NCBI GenBank assembly: GCA_030765045.1
Contig: CM060972.1
Coordinates: forward strand, 61,672,773 to 61,736,772
Reading direction: 5' to 3'
DNA: 64,000 bases
Source of the DNA: Tenodera sinensis
Taxonomy: Eukaryota > Arthropoda > Insecta > Mantodea > Mantidae
Shown: piece after piece, positions 22,001 to 34,000 of the stretch
Position numbering within the stretch: the first letter of the stretch is position 1
Layout of the letters: each line of letters starts with the position of its first letter
Notes under the pieces: generated by a model
What the model was told of the DNA's origin: nothing
Databases searched by the model: none
The model's input: only the letters and a program-made list of their open reading frames with translations
Translations under genes and position numbers: made by a program

Positions 22001-25000
22001 ATGCATTTGGAGCTGAAAATTATATAGGAACAAATTACCTAGTACATGGCATGAAAATCTTCAGGACTATATGATCCCCAATCTTCACCCAGCTCCAGGA
22101 GTCCTCATCATGAGGTACAGTCCCCTTAACCATGAAATTGGGCCGGAATTGCTTTGCTGGCACCTTTTCAGACAGTCGAGAGTTCAGTTCTTCAACAGAC
22201 TCTTCTGTCATTATCATATAGCTTGCTAGGTCAGTAAATATACCCTGCAACAAAATTATAATGAGACAATGGGTGATGTAAATAAAAACCAGCAAATGCT
22301 TGTGAGCTGCAGCCAGCAAGCAAGTTTAGAATTGAACATTTGCTCATGGTTTGGTATAAATAAACATTTCCTCTCTACCTCAAGCTCTTGCTGCCAGCAC
22401 TAAGCTTTAGCTTGGTGACCATCATGCCACATCACCTATCTTTCTGCCAGGAGGCAATTTAAATACAGGGTGTGCACAAATGATCTGAGTGGTTTCAAAA
22501 ATTTATTATAGCAATATTACTTGACTGAACACTACAGACACTGTATACTCAGATATAGCAACTCATAAAGTTTTCTTTAATAGCTTACAGGTGCTTGATA
22601 TGTGCTCCATGAGTGACTTTGCAAATATCAACTTGATAATCAAGTTCGGCCCACACTTGATGTAGTATGTCCCTGTTAATTTCACCAAATGCATTGATGA
22701 TGCGGACCCATAGTTCTCGTAGAATAGCAGATAATGGTGGCATGTAAAGTACATCCTTCACATAACCCCATACAAAAAAGTTGCAAGGGGTGAGGTTGGG
22801 AGTGCATGGAGTCCATGACATGAGTGCGACTGTTTCTTCAGGCATTCTTGGCCGACCTGTTGATTTACCCTTACATAGGCATCTCGTGGTTATCAGCTGA
22901 TCCATTTATGTATAGAGTTGGCAGTGAGTGGTTCTTGCTGGTGCTTTGTTCTAAAGTTTCGTCGCACGGTTGTCACAGATTTACTCGTATGAAACTCAAG
23001 AGCAGCAAATACTTTTTCACTGTTGGTCGCCATCTTACAACTGTTGGAGCTCGTGGCCATACGAGGAAGTATAAGTCACAACTGCACTCTTGTGGTGGAA
23101 GGAAGAAGCATCATGACTGCTGCAAACAAAACTTGGAGAGATAGCTAACGTACAACATCAAACACCATCACCATATATTTAATAATATGACTATAAAAAC
23201 ATCACGAAACCATTCAAATCATTTGTGCACATCCTGTATTTGCTGCACTTAAACATTCATATAGTTATCTTCTTTCTTGGAAGTTTGAAAACAGTGTTGC
23301 AATAATCAGTTTAAAGCAAGCACTTATGCCATTCTTCCTCTAATTCGAAACCGGTTTAGATTAGGCGGTCTGGGACACCTTCAGTCTACTGACTTGAATA
23401 GCCATGATTGTTAAGGCAACACGTAGTGCACTGGCCATGCACTCAAAGCCTGAGGTCGTGAGTTCGAGTCTTGGCAACCGCAGTCAACTGTGCCTGTGGT
23501 AAAAGATGGGGAGGGCCCATGTAAAATAATCGGTGTGATGGCATGCATGGATGACGACAGGGTATCATTTAATGCGGTTGCATGGATTTTGCTTCTTTTC
23601 TTATAAAAAAGAACACTACAATGTAAATTGTAAAAAAAATAATTTTCTACAATTCAGAACATCTCAAATACATATGTTTAATTGGTGACGAACAATATAA
23701 TAAGAATATAGCAGGAAAAATTGTTAAAAGTATTACAAATGGGCAAAAAATGCCTATGTTATTATAATGGACACCGGGACTGAAAGGGTTAATAACACTA
23801 CACAATACTTACTTATAATTTACTGGAACATGTTTCGGAGGCTGACTTTCCTCTTATGTCTGGTTGATAAAGGAGGAAAGTCAGCCTCCGAAACAAGTTT
23901 CAGTAAATTATAAGTGTTGTGAAGTGTTATTGACTCACCTTTTTGGTTTAAATTTATTCATATAGTTATTCATGTTAAGCATATTCTCATTTAATATTGT
24001 TATTTAATCAGGATGTTTTGAGGCATTCAATACACTTTTCATAAAAAAAAAACAAGCCCAAAACTATGCTTTACAAGGGAGAATATTTGTTATATTTTAT
24101 TTTCTAAAATGGCTTCAACATTTGATTTAACTGTTATATGTTTAAGATATTGACATGATAAATAAAATATATTATCATACATTTTCTGGGAATAGTGATG
24201 TGCTCTTCATTCTGAATGACTTTTGTGTAATTGCTAAACCATAAGAGATAGACAAAATCTTAACACATAAAATTTAAAATGCATATGTGGGTAGGGGCTA
24301 TTTATAGCTAGTGAGACATATCGTGTCAGTACCATGTAACACACTACTAAATCTTTCTTAAACTCAACATTTTATAGTAAAGTATGTATTACCATAATTT
24401 ATTGTACAATTTATGAAGGAACCGTACATTGAATCAAACTAAAACGTCAATATTTGGCATACTTATAGTTATTGTTCTTGCTATCGTAGTTAAATTTATT
24501 ATCTAATGCAAATATTAAATTTAAAAAATCTAAAAATCTGATCCAAATAATCCAGAGATCTGGACAAACAAGGTTTTTACTGTACACTTCTTATCCTCTG
24601 CAGAGTATGGAAATGTGAATGTGGAATTCAATAAAAGTCTGTGATAATTCACAGTTAAGTGAATTAAAAGCCCTCAGTGGTTTCTCAACTGAAAGGGGGG
24701 GGGGATATGAAGATTAGAAGAGAAAGGCACAACTGTATCAGTAGTAGACATACCACATTACCACATTCACTTTTTTTCTGATTGTAAAACTATTGCCGTA
24801 CTTCAGTTCTTGAAAATAGAAACATGATTACATTTCTGGCACTAAACGTACCATGTAGTCATCCTTGAACTGGGTGAAGACTTTGGTAAATGGCTTCCAA
24901 GGGTCAGCAGTAGATTTACGGTGTTGTTTCAGTACTGGTGGTGGCTTGTAGCCAAGTCTCATCTTGTCTTGATGTAGATATTTGTTCAACCAATCTGCTA

Positions 25001-28000
25001 CTTCATCCCCACAGTCTATCATTGGCACATTTTCCCTCTTCCAAAACCTGTAACAATTATTGATTTTACGTACCAACTTCAAGTCAAATGCTTGCTTAAA
25101 ACTAATACTAGTTTGGAGTTTTCTGGTACACCTGAGAAGGTACATCAGCAGGGGTCTGGAACCTTGGAGCTGAGACTCTATCAGCCCCCTCAGATACTTG
25201 GAAGGGTTGGATGCATCTCCTTAGTTATTTTGTTTTAGTTTTATTCTTTAATTATTTTTATTGCACTGGTACAAACATTAAACATTTTTGACATTTCTTA
25301 TTTATGTTTAAAATTGTCTTTTTGTGTAGATCTGCTAGCAGGCTGTGTCTTAATGACAATCCCAAAACAGGATAGCTATACAAAACCAAACCAACAGCTT
25401 CAGCATGCAAACTTTACAATCAACTTCCCTTATACATGAAGAACATCAAAAACCATAAAATTTTCAAAAAAAATTATTTTGTTGTTTAACGACGCTGTCA
25501 ATTGCCAGGATCACATCAGCGTCGCCGGTGTGCCAGAATTTTGTCCCGCAGGAGTTCTTTTACATGCCAGTAAATCTACTGACATGGAGCTGTCGTTTTT
25601 AAGCACACTTAAAAAACCATCGGCCTGGGCCGGGTTTGAACCCGCGACCTTGGGATCGGTAGGCCAGCGTCTAACCAACTGAGCCACCCAGACCGACATA
25701 AAATTTTCAAGAAGCAGCTCAAAAATATTGTACAAATGGCTGTTTTTACTTGATAGAGGAATTTTTGAATGAAGAATTGTAAACAGTTGATATAACCAAA
25801 TTTGTAAGTTTTATTGATAACCATGTACAATTGTTAATTATTGATATTAGTAATATATATAACATTATTGTATTTTTTTCTCACTTTTCAATGTATGTAT
25901 TTTATGTAACCTGATATATCCAACTACTGAATTTTCTCTCTCCCTGGCACAAACAGGACTACTGTATTTTGGGAATGTGTTTATCTGATTATGATCATGA
26001 TCAGTCCACTAAAGTAGTATGGATACAGTTAAGGTGTGTGATATGTAAGCCTAATTAGTGTTAAATACTATCAAAATCTTTAATATTGCAAATACATTAA
26101 TTCTAGTTTCAGTCTTTGGATATTAAGTAATAATTATTGATCCCCTCAGTGGAAGAAATACTATGAGTAACACAGAAGGAGGAAGTACATTCATACACAT
26201 ATGCCAATGACATAGTATTATCATCAAAAGACCTAACTAAGTTGCAGGAAACAAACATTATGGAGGAATGGTGCAACAAACACAAATTTGAGATAAACGT
26301 AGACAAGATTGAAATGATAATTTTCAGAAATGACAGAAGAACACTGGAAACAGCAGAAATATTTATAAACAAGAGAAAACTGAAAATTGTACCAGACTAC
26401 AAGTACCTAGGCATAACAGTACAAACCAGTGCAAAATGCTACACAAAACACATAACAGAAAAGGCAACACAAGCAGTTAGAGTAATACACGATATAAAAT
26501 ATATCAGATCTTTCAGCCTAGAAACTGCAATGGCAATATTCAAGCCAAAAATAATGCCAATACTGATGTATGGCATAGAGATAATTGGAGAGCACCTAAC
26601 AAACAAAAATATAGAAACACTAGAAAGAGTGAAAGCTACCTGCATAAAGAGGGTGGGCTTTGGTATTTTAAATAATCTACGAGGCTGTCAAATAGTATAT
26701 GATGGTTTGATAAGTTTCAAATACCAAAGCCCAATAAAGTTCAGCAAAAACTTATCAAACCATCATATACTATTTGACAGCCTCGCAGATTGTTTTTGGG
26801 AGGGGAGCTTATCAAAAGACATTTAGCATTTGCTTTGAAGCTGGCAATGCAGAAGTAAAAGTGTCAGAAATTGTGGTATGTTTAAAACTATTAGCCCAAA
26901 GTCTCATCTACCAAAGATTCTATTGGAAACATTAAATCAGAGTCTATATTCTGTGACAGAAAGCAAATTAAAATAGAAATAGCTTTAGGAAGTAAAAATA
27001 CACAGTGTATATGGCATTCATGAATCTGGGTGAAACACTGAACAGAATAAAGAAAGCTGATCCTGTAGCTCAGTCGCTAGAGAGCCCGCTTACTGTGTGA
27101 TGGGTCCTGAGTTCAATTCCCAGTTAGGGGATGGGAATTTTTCTCTAATCAAGATTATTCTCTATTCTCTCTATAGTCTGGAAGTATGAATGAGAGTGTG
27201 AACATGTGTGTGATCTACTGTACACAAGTTAACACTATTGTCTATAGGCAATAAATTCCAAAGGAAAGGCCACTGTATGTCCATTGACATTAAGCCTTTC
27301 ACTGCTGAAGTATTAACAAGCTTACAGCCTCTCCTTACTGAGTTATTTTAAATAAACATCAATTAGTATATTCTTAACCTTCCTCTTTGTGTACAATGAG
27401 TTGCTTTGACATCTTCTGTGTGTTGGCAATGCTACATCATCCACAGTGATTAGTGATCATTGCTGATGGAACTGTTCTGACATCTGCAGTGAAAGGGTTA
27501 AAGGCAGAGTGTAAATGGAACAGTTAAAACTAAAAGAAAAAGAATAAAGAAGAAAATTTTGGAGATTCTGAAGAAAATGGAGTGGACTGATAAGAGAGAA
27601 ACTCCAAATTAATCTCTATTTTAAGCAACTAATCAAAGTGAGAATAGAAGAAAATATGTCAGAGAGAAGTAAAATAAGAAGAGGTGCACAACAGGATTGT
27701 TCTGTTACCATCCAATCTGTACAAAATATTCTTTGGGATTCCTGAAGAATCACTTTGAGCAAGGAGAAAAAAAGAATAAAATGTATAAAACTTGTCGATA
27801 TGATGGCATTATTATCAGAAGAAAAGTTCCTAGAAATTGTGCTAATGATGATAAAGGACAACTACAGTCTGACTTTTAAAAGAAGACACATGACAGCCAT
27901 CAGCTTCTCCATGTGGAGAGCGGCAGTGTTGTCAAGAAGCAGATAGAAAGTTAGAAATATCTCCCTCTTTAGCCCTCAATACTCAAAACATAACAAGGGC

Positions 28001-31000
28001 TCTGGTTTATCTCACGGTAGCGAAAACATGCAGATGTAATTTATATTAGTCTACCTTCAGAACAAAAGTAATTTGTTCTTAATATGAAAAATCTGATGTG
28101 TTGCACTCACATGACTTTCTCTACTCTTGTACTGACCATTCTAACAAACTCTTATTCCTATATCTCCATGTTAGTTAAGATACACATTCATACAAATTAT
28201 CTTATTGCTTATTTCCTTGTAGGTGCAAGGGGGATATTAGAATAAAGCAGGCTTTGTGCGACAGTCAAATCTTTTTAAGCTTTGAGATTCCGTTCTCTTT
28301 GCACGATTAACATATAAAAAAAACGAACAACGTTGTTGCATTTTGCTAAAGTTCTAAGTTTTCCGAAACTCACACACATAACAAGGAATATCTCCGAAAT
28401 GGTTCACCCTACAAGAAAATTTATTGAGACATAAATTGTGTATTTTAGCAAGATCTACATTTTTTTGTATAGTATGATTTGGTCTATCTCTAACGGTTTA
28501 CCAGTTATGCAAAAGTCGTCCAGAGTAAATATGACTACAGGGGCTATAGCCAGAAAATTCAAGGTATACGTTTCATTTGTCATAAAAATATCTCAAACAT
28601 ATGACATTTTAATCAAAATCGTTAGAGCCATTTTCAAGAAAGTCAAAATTTTCGAAAAATTTTCCATGTAAAGGGTAGTTTAGGGTGGGGCTATTTTCTT
28701 CAAAATCTTCGTGTTGCATCCTTGAAAGACATTAAACTTAAATACCAACTTTGGTTTTTAACTGACTTTTCCTTTTTGAGTTATGTTGTCCACAGACACA
28801 CACACAGACCTTTTTCTAAAAATGTCTTTTTTTGGATTCAGGGGGTCTCAAAACATATATTTCCGGTGAAATCTGGACATCAAATTTTTGGGTGGAATAC
28901 AATACTTCCCCTACTTACCAGTAGAGAAAGTAAAAAAGTAATGTGTTCTCAATGCAAATTATCTGCATCTTTGTGTCTTCACAGTCGTGCTTTAAAGTTT
29001 TTGAATATCATTACTAGTAATGAATCTTGGATTTATTTAATTTAAACCAAAAAGGTGAGTCGATTAATAACACTACACAACACTTACTTATAATTTACTG
29101 GAACATGTTTCAGAGGCTGACTTTCCTCCATTGGTTTTCCCTGGTGTGGATGGCGATGTTTCCTCGGAGGTCTCCTCTGGAGGTGGTTCAAGGAACTTGC
29201 TGAAGATATTCTTCTGGGGGATGTTGAAATTGAATACTCTTGTTTCTGTTTTTCAAAATGAAGATTTGTTCCCATGTGGACAGCTCTTGCTTTCCTGTTA
29301 CATGTTTGAGGAGCTTAGGTTCTGGCTTTATAGTGTGGTTTTTTGTTCAAAAGTGAGTGGCCACTGCTGATTTTTCCAACTTTTTGTTTTGTATGTTTCT
29401 AAAGTTTCTAAAGTGTTCCTTGGATCTTATTTCTAAATTTCTTTTGGATTTTCCTATAATACACTTGATTACAGTCACTGCATTCAATTTGGTATATGCC
29501 AGATTTTTTATTGGGTGGGATGGCATCTTTGATGTTTTTCAGTAGATTTTTTATGGAGTAGTGGTTCACTGGTACTAGCTAAATGTTCTGTTCTTTGAAA
29601 ACTTTTTTGAATTTTTCAAGGGCCCAAGGATGGAATGTGAATTTTTTGAATGTCATTTTTGTTTCTGCTCCTATGAATTTTATAGTTTCTTTTAGTAACT
29701 GTTTGTTTCTGCTCGTTTCACTTGTTTGTTTACTAATGATTTGGAGAAGCCATTTTTTGGTGCTGCTTTGTGCTATCTTTGTCCCCCCCCCAAAAAAACA
29801 CATTGGTGATGCTCCAAAACTCCTAAACATCCAGGAAAAAAGCATTAAGTTCACTGTGGAATTGGAAAATGATGAGAAACTACCATTTTTGGATTTACAA
29901 ATAATCAAAAACAAGAACAGAATAAATTAAGGAAATTGAAGCTATTAACAGTGAAGCAACAAGATTCTAAAGTAAAAAGTAAAGTAAGCTTTCCACCAAG
30001 AACTTGCAATATTACTAAGATAAGTGAAGTTTTTAGTTTCTAATTTATTTTTACTTTAAGAACAGAATAAACTTCGGCATTCACAGAATACCAATGCAGA
30101 CGGACAGTTACATAAAGGCTCATAATTACAAGTCAAGAAGACACAAACAGGCAATCCTCAATAGCTTAACACATAGATTGGTGAACATTCCCCTTCCAAC
30201 AGAAGAATACAAAGCAGAATATTGCAAAATAAAATAGCACAAAAAAAACAGCTTTTCCAAATCATTAGTAGACACAGAGACAAAAAAGTTTCTAAAAGAA
30301 ACTACAATCTCACAGTAGCAGAAACAAAAATGGCATTTAAAAAATTTACATTCCATCCTTGGGCCTTCGAAAAATTCAAAGAACAGAACATTCAGCTAGC
30401 ACCAGAGACAGTGGTGGCTCGTGACTTGTCGCAGTGGGTGTGCACTACATTACATCCTCTCCACCTTTACTCCCTTTCTTTCTTAACACACACCACACAA
30501 TTCTAATTCTAAATTCATATGGGCAATTGAGCTCTTATGTTTTGCTATTTTTTGTTTTAAATGACCAATATCACAAGAACTATTATTTGTCCAGACACCA
30601 TTTCTCTCACTCACAAACAATAAGCACGGAAAATAGCTTCTGTTATAAAAATAAACCCAAAAGATTTATCTTCTTTAGTTTCGCCATGTTATTCATTTCC
30701 ACACTTTCATAGATTCACATTTCCCGCTATGTGCAGACACAACTGCATGCAACTTGCTGCCAGAACACAAACATAACAAACAGTAATAAACACTAACAAA
30801 ATAACTATTCCAAACTAAGTATTAGCCTTAGCAAATTACGACATGAAGAGTAATTATATGCATTTATAATAGCTTAATAAGACTAGATTTAATTGTAGTT
30901 ATAACATTAATATAATATAGAAGATGGCTACATTACATTTAGAACCGTCACATTGACTGCCTAGTGGGTTCTGCTAAATGGGAGAGAAATGCTCATAGCA

Positions 31001-34000
31001 AGGAAGACGGAGGGACTTGTACGAGAACGTAGTGAGATTGCGCGGTAAGAATCGCATGTGTTGGCCTTGTCGATTATGCTGCCTTAACTCGCCGTACTTT
31101 TAATGCAAGCTTTGCACCGCTCCCTGCGTACCCCTTGCCTAAAAGCTACCTTTGCCAGTCGCAAAATCGGGTTTATGCATCTCGGCTTGTTAACTGAGTG
31201 AGTTGTCATTTGGTAAAGAGGGTGCGGGAAAATTAAACAAGCAAGTTCATATACGTACAAGAAAGTTGGACATTCGACTTTCTCATATGCATGTCTATAC
31301 ACATTTGCATGCGGAAAAAATTAGTGGGTGTGCAGTTGCAAGTATGCGATCACCCAGGAGCCACCACTGACCAGAGAGCCACTACTCCATAAAAAAACCT
31401 ACTGAACTCAAACATCAAAGATGCCATCCCACACAATAAAATATCTGGCATATACCAAATTGAATGCAGTGACTGTAATGAAGTGTTTATAGGAAAAACT
31501 AAAAGAAATTTAGAAATAAGATCCAAGGAATGCTTTAGAAACGCACAAAACAAACAGTTGGAAAAATCAGCACTGGCCACTCACTTTTAGACAAAAAACC
31601 AGAAAATAAAGCCAGAACTGAAGCTCCTCAAACATGTAACAGGAAAGCAAGAGCTGTCCACGTGGGAACAAATCTTCATTTTGAAAAACAGAAACAAGAG
31701 TATTCAATTTCAACATCCCCCAGAAGGATATCTTCAGCAAGTTCCTTGAACCACCACCAGAGGAGACCTCAGAGGAAACATCACGATCCACACTGGGTAG
31801 AACCAGTTGATGTCTGGTTGTTAATGAAGGAAAGTTAGCCTCTGAAACATGTTCCGGTAAATTATAAATAGGTGTTGTGTAGTGTTATTAATCAACTCAC
31901 CTTTTTGGTTTAAATTGATTATTACAACACTTCAAACTTCCAAGAAAGAAGATACTTGGATTTATTGTTATGATCCTGAAAAGAAATGTCAATTGACTCA
32001 ATGGTCTTTCAAACAGTACCTAAGCCTATAAAAGCCTGATGAATTTGCAATGCTGTTAAAAAAGTGGTTCCTAGTCTTTTTTCTCAAAATGGGCCATACT
32101 ACTTGTAGTTGTCTTTTAGGGTGCACAACTGCTGTGGTTGTTAGCACCTACAAAATTCTTTTTGTTTCCAAAAATTAAAATTAAAATGCATGCAATCACT
32201 TTTTCATCATCAATTGAAGCAGTGGAACATAAAAACACGGTTTTTGAAATGCCTCAGAAAGAGTGTCATCATTGCTTTAAGGGCTGGTTTAATTGAATGC
32301 AAAAGTATATAATTGTTAAAGGGAAATATTTTGAAAACAATAAAATCTTTAAATTTTATAAAACTAATCTTTGATTTTTTTAAATTTTTCAGTGTTGCCT
32401 TCATATGAGGTAATTATATATCTTGCCCTGCCAGTTTCTTGGATCACCTTTATTTGCGATAACCGACTTCTTTCCATTTTGTTTTCTCTTGTATCTGTAT
32501 ATAAAATATATCATTAATTCAAAATTGGGAATAGCAAAACTTAGTTAAGCCATGCCAGCTGTTTGATCCCTGCTGAATTACGAGGGTGGGTCAATAAGTA
32601 ATGCCTTCTATTTGTTTTCTCTTTTAATTGCCAAGAAAATTGAATCCAACTTACATACCTTGAAAACTACAACATTGACGATTAATTTGTCACTTTTCAA
32701 TATAATCTCTGTCCCTTTCCACAGTTTGGTCCACCTTTTAACTAGGGCATGTATTCCAGTGTGGTAAAACAGAGGGCTTGCTTCCTAAGCCATTGACGCA
32801 CAGACGTTTTCACAGCTTCCTCATCTTCAAAATGAATCCCACGATGAGCTTCCTTTAGTGGCCCGAACAGATGGAAGTCTGATGGTGCCAGGTCAGGGCT
32901 GTATGGGGGTGAGGTAAGACTTGCCATCCCAATTTCTCAATTTCTGCAGTAGTGTAACGGCTGGTGTGTGGTTTTGCATTGTCATGCAAAAGAACAACAT
33001 CCGCCATAGTTTTTGTCGGGCAAACTCGGCGAAGATGTACTTTCAGCTTTTTGAGAGTTCTGATGTATTGGACAGAATTTATTGTGCATTCCTGCTCCAA
33101 AAAATCAATCATAAGCACTTGCTGAATGTTGCATGGAGTCACTGCAGTCACCGGCCTGCCACTTCGCGTTTCATCTGCCAATGGTATTTGCCCTTCAGCT
33201 TCATTACAGTGATGAACCCATCGTCTAACAGTGCTGACATCCACCGTTGCATCACCATACACATTTTTTAGCCTTTTGTGAATGCAAATTGGCGTTTCAC
33301 CTTCTGCAGTCAAAAATTCAATCACAGAACGCTGTCTAATACGAATGTCGATGTCAGCCATTTTGCAAGAGGATGCAGTGCTGCCACCTGTTGACTTATG
33401 AAGTTACTACTGCAGGGGATTAGAGAAGAAGGTTTGAGGAATTGCACCAAATTCAAATTTTTCACATAACTAACTTATTTAAGGAAAAAAAAAATAGGAG
33501 GCATTACTTATTGACCCACCCTTGTATATCGTAAAAACAGTTGCTTAAACCAAATTTTGGATAATTCACACTGCCAACTAAAATTTTCTCCCTTCATTAC
33601 ATATTTCATACGTTATTCTTCATCAAAACCAAATATGTATATATATTGTGTTGAGCGGTAGTATATTTTCAGTTATGCATTTCACATAATTTGTAATTTC
33701 TCAACAATGGCCAGGTCACTTTCTTCTACTTATCTGTGTCACTTCTACAGCAAGATGGAAGGCTGGGGGAAAAAAGGGGTTGGTCAGCAGGCTACACATG
33801 GCACACAACTTGCAAAAACCCAAAGAGGTCTCTGTCTCTTTGTTTTCCTTTTGCTCCATCAATCAAAATTGGCCACCAGAACAGAAATGTGCTAATAATG
33901 CTCTCACACTGAAGCAAAAGCAGCAAATTCTATATATGGTCGACAGTGGAGAGAAGACTAAAATACAGATTCAGAACACTTTCAGATCGTAAAGTCTACT

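Larger units (their letters stand above)
29043..31916 (+). mobile_element. Head-to-head pair of Penelope-like elements with nested insertions
   Basis: The plus-strand copy (about 29800-31916) encodes RT-thumb motifs (ENDEKLPFLDLQI; then GIHRIPMQTDSYIKAHNYKS, HRLVNIPLPTEEY) and a GIY-YIG endonuclease. A minus-strand copy (about 29780-29043) repeats the 3' half in reverse, with the same terminal sequence (AATAACACTACACAACACTT..AACATGTTTC). Inserted in the plus copy are a palindromic element (29931-30058) and a hAT element (30409-31369). Known: Penelope elements combine this RT with GIY-YIG and often occur in inverted or tandem partial arrays. Confidence 0.82.

Noticed and set aside
25511..25735. 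Conserved-looking short ORF (WVAQLVRRWPTDPKVAGSNPA type)
   Set aside because: It is the translation of the tRNA-like head of a SINE, a common false gene call.
29579..29930. Overlapping 111- and 115-residue ORFs on opposite strands as real genes
   Set aside because: Each contains only partial Penelope RT sequence; both are shadows of the head-to-head repeat.
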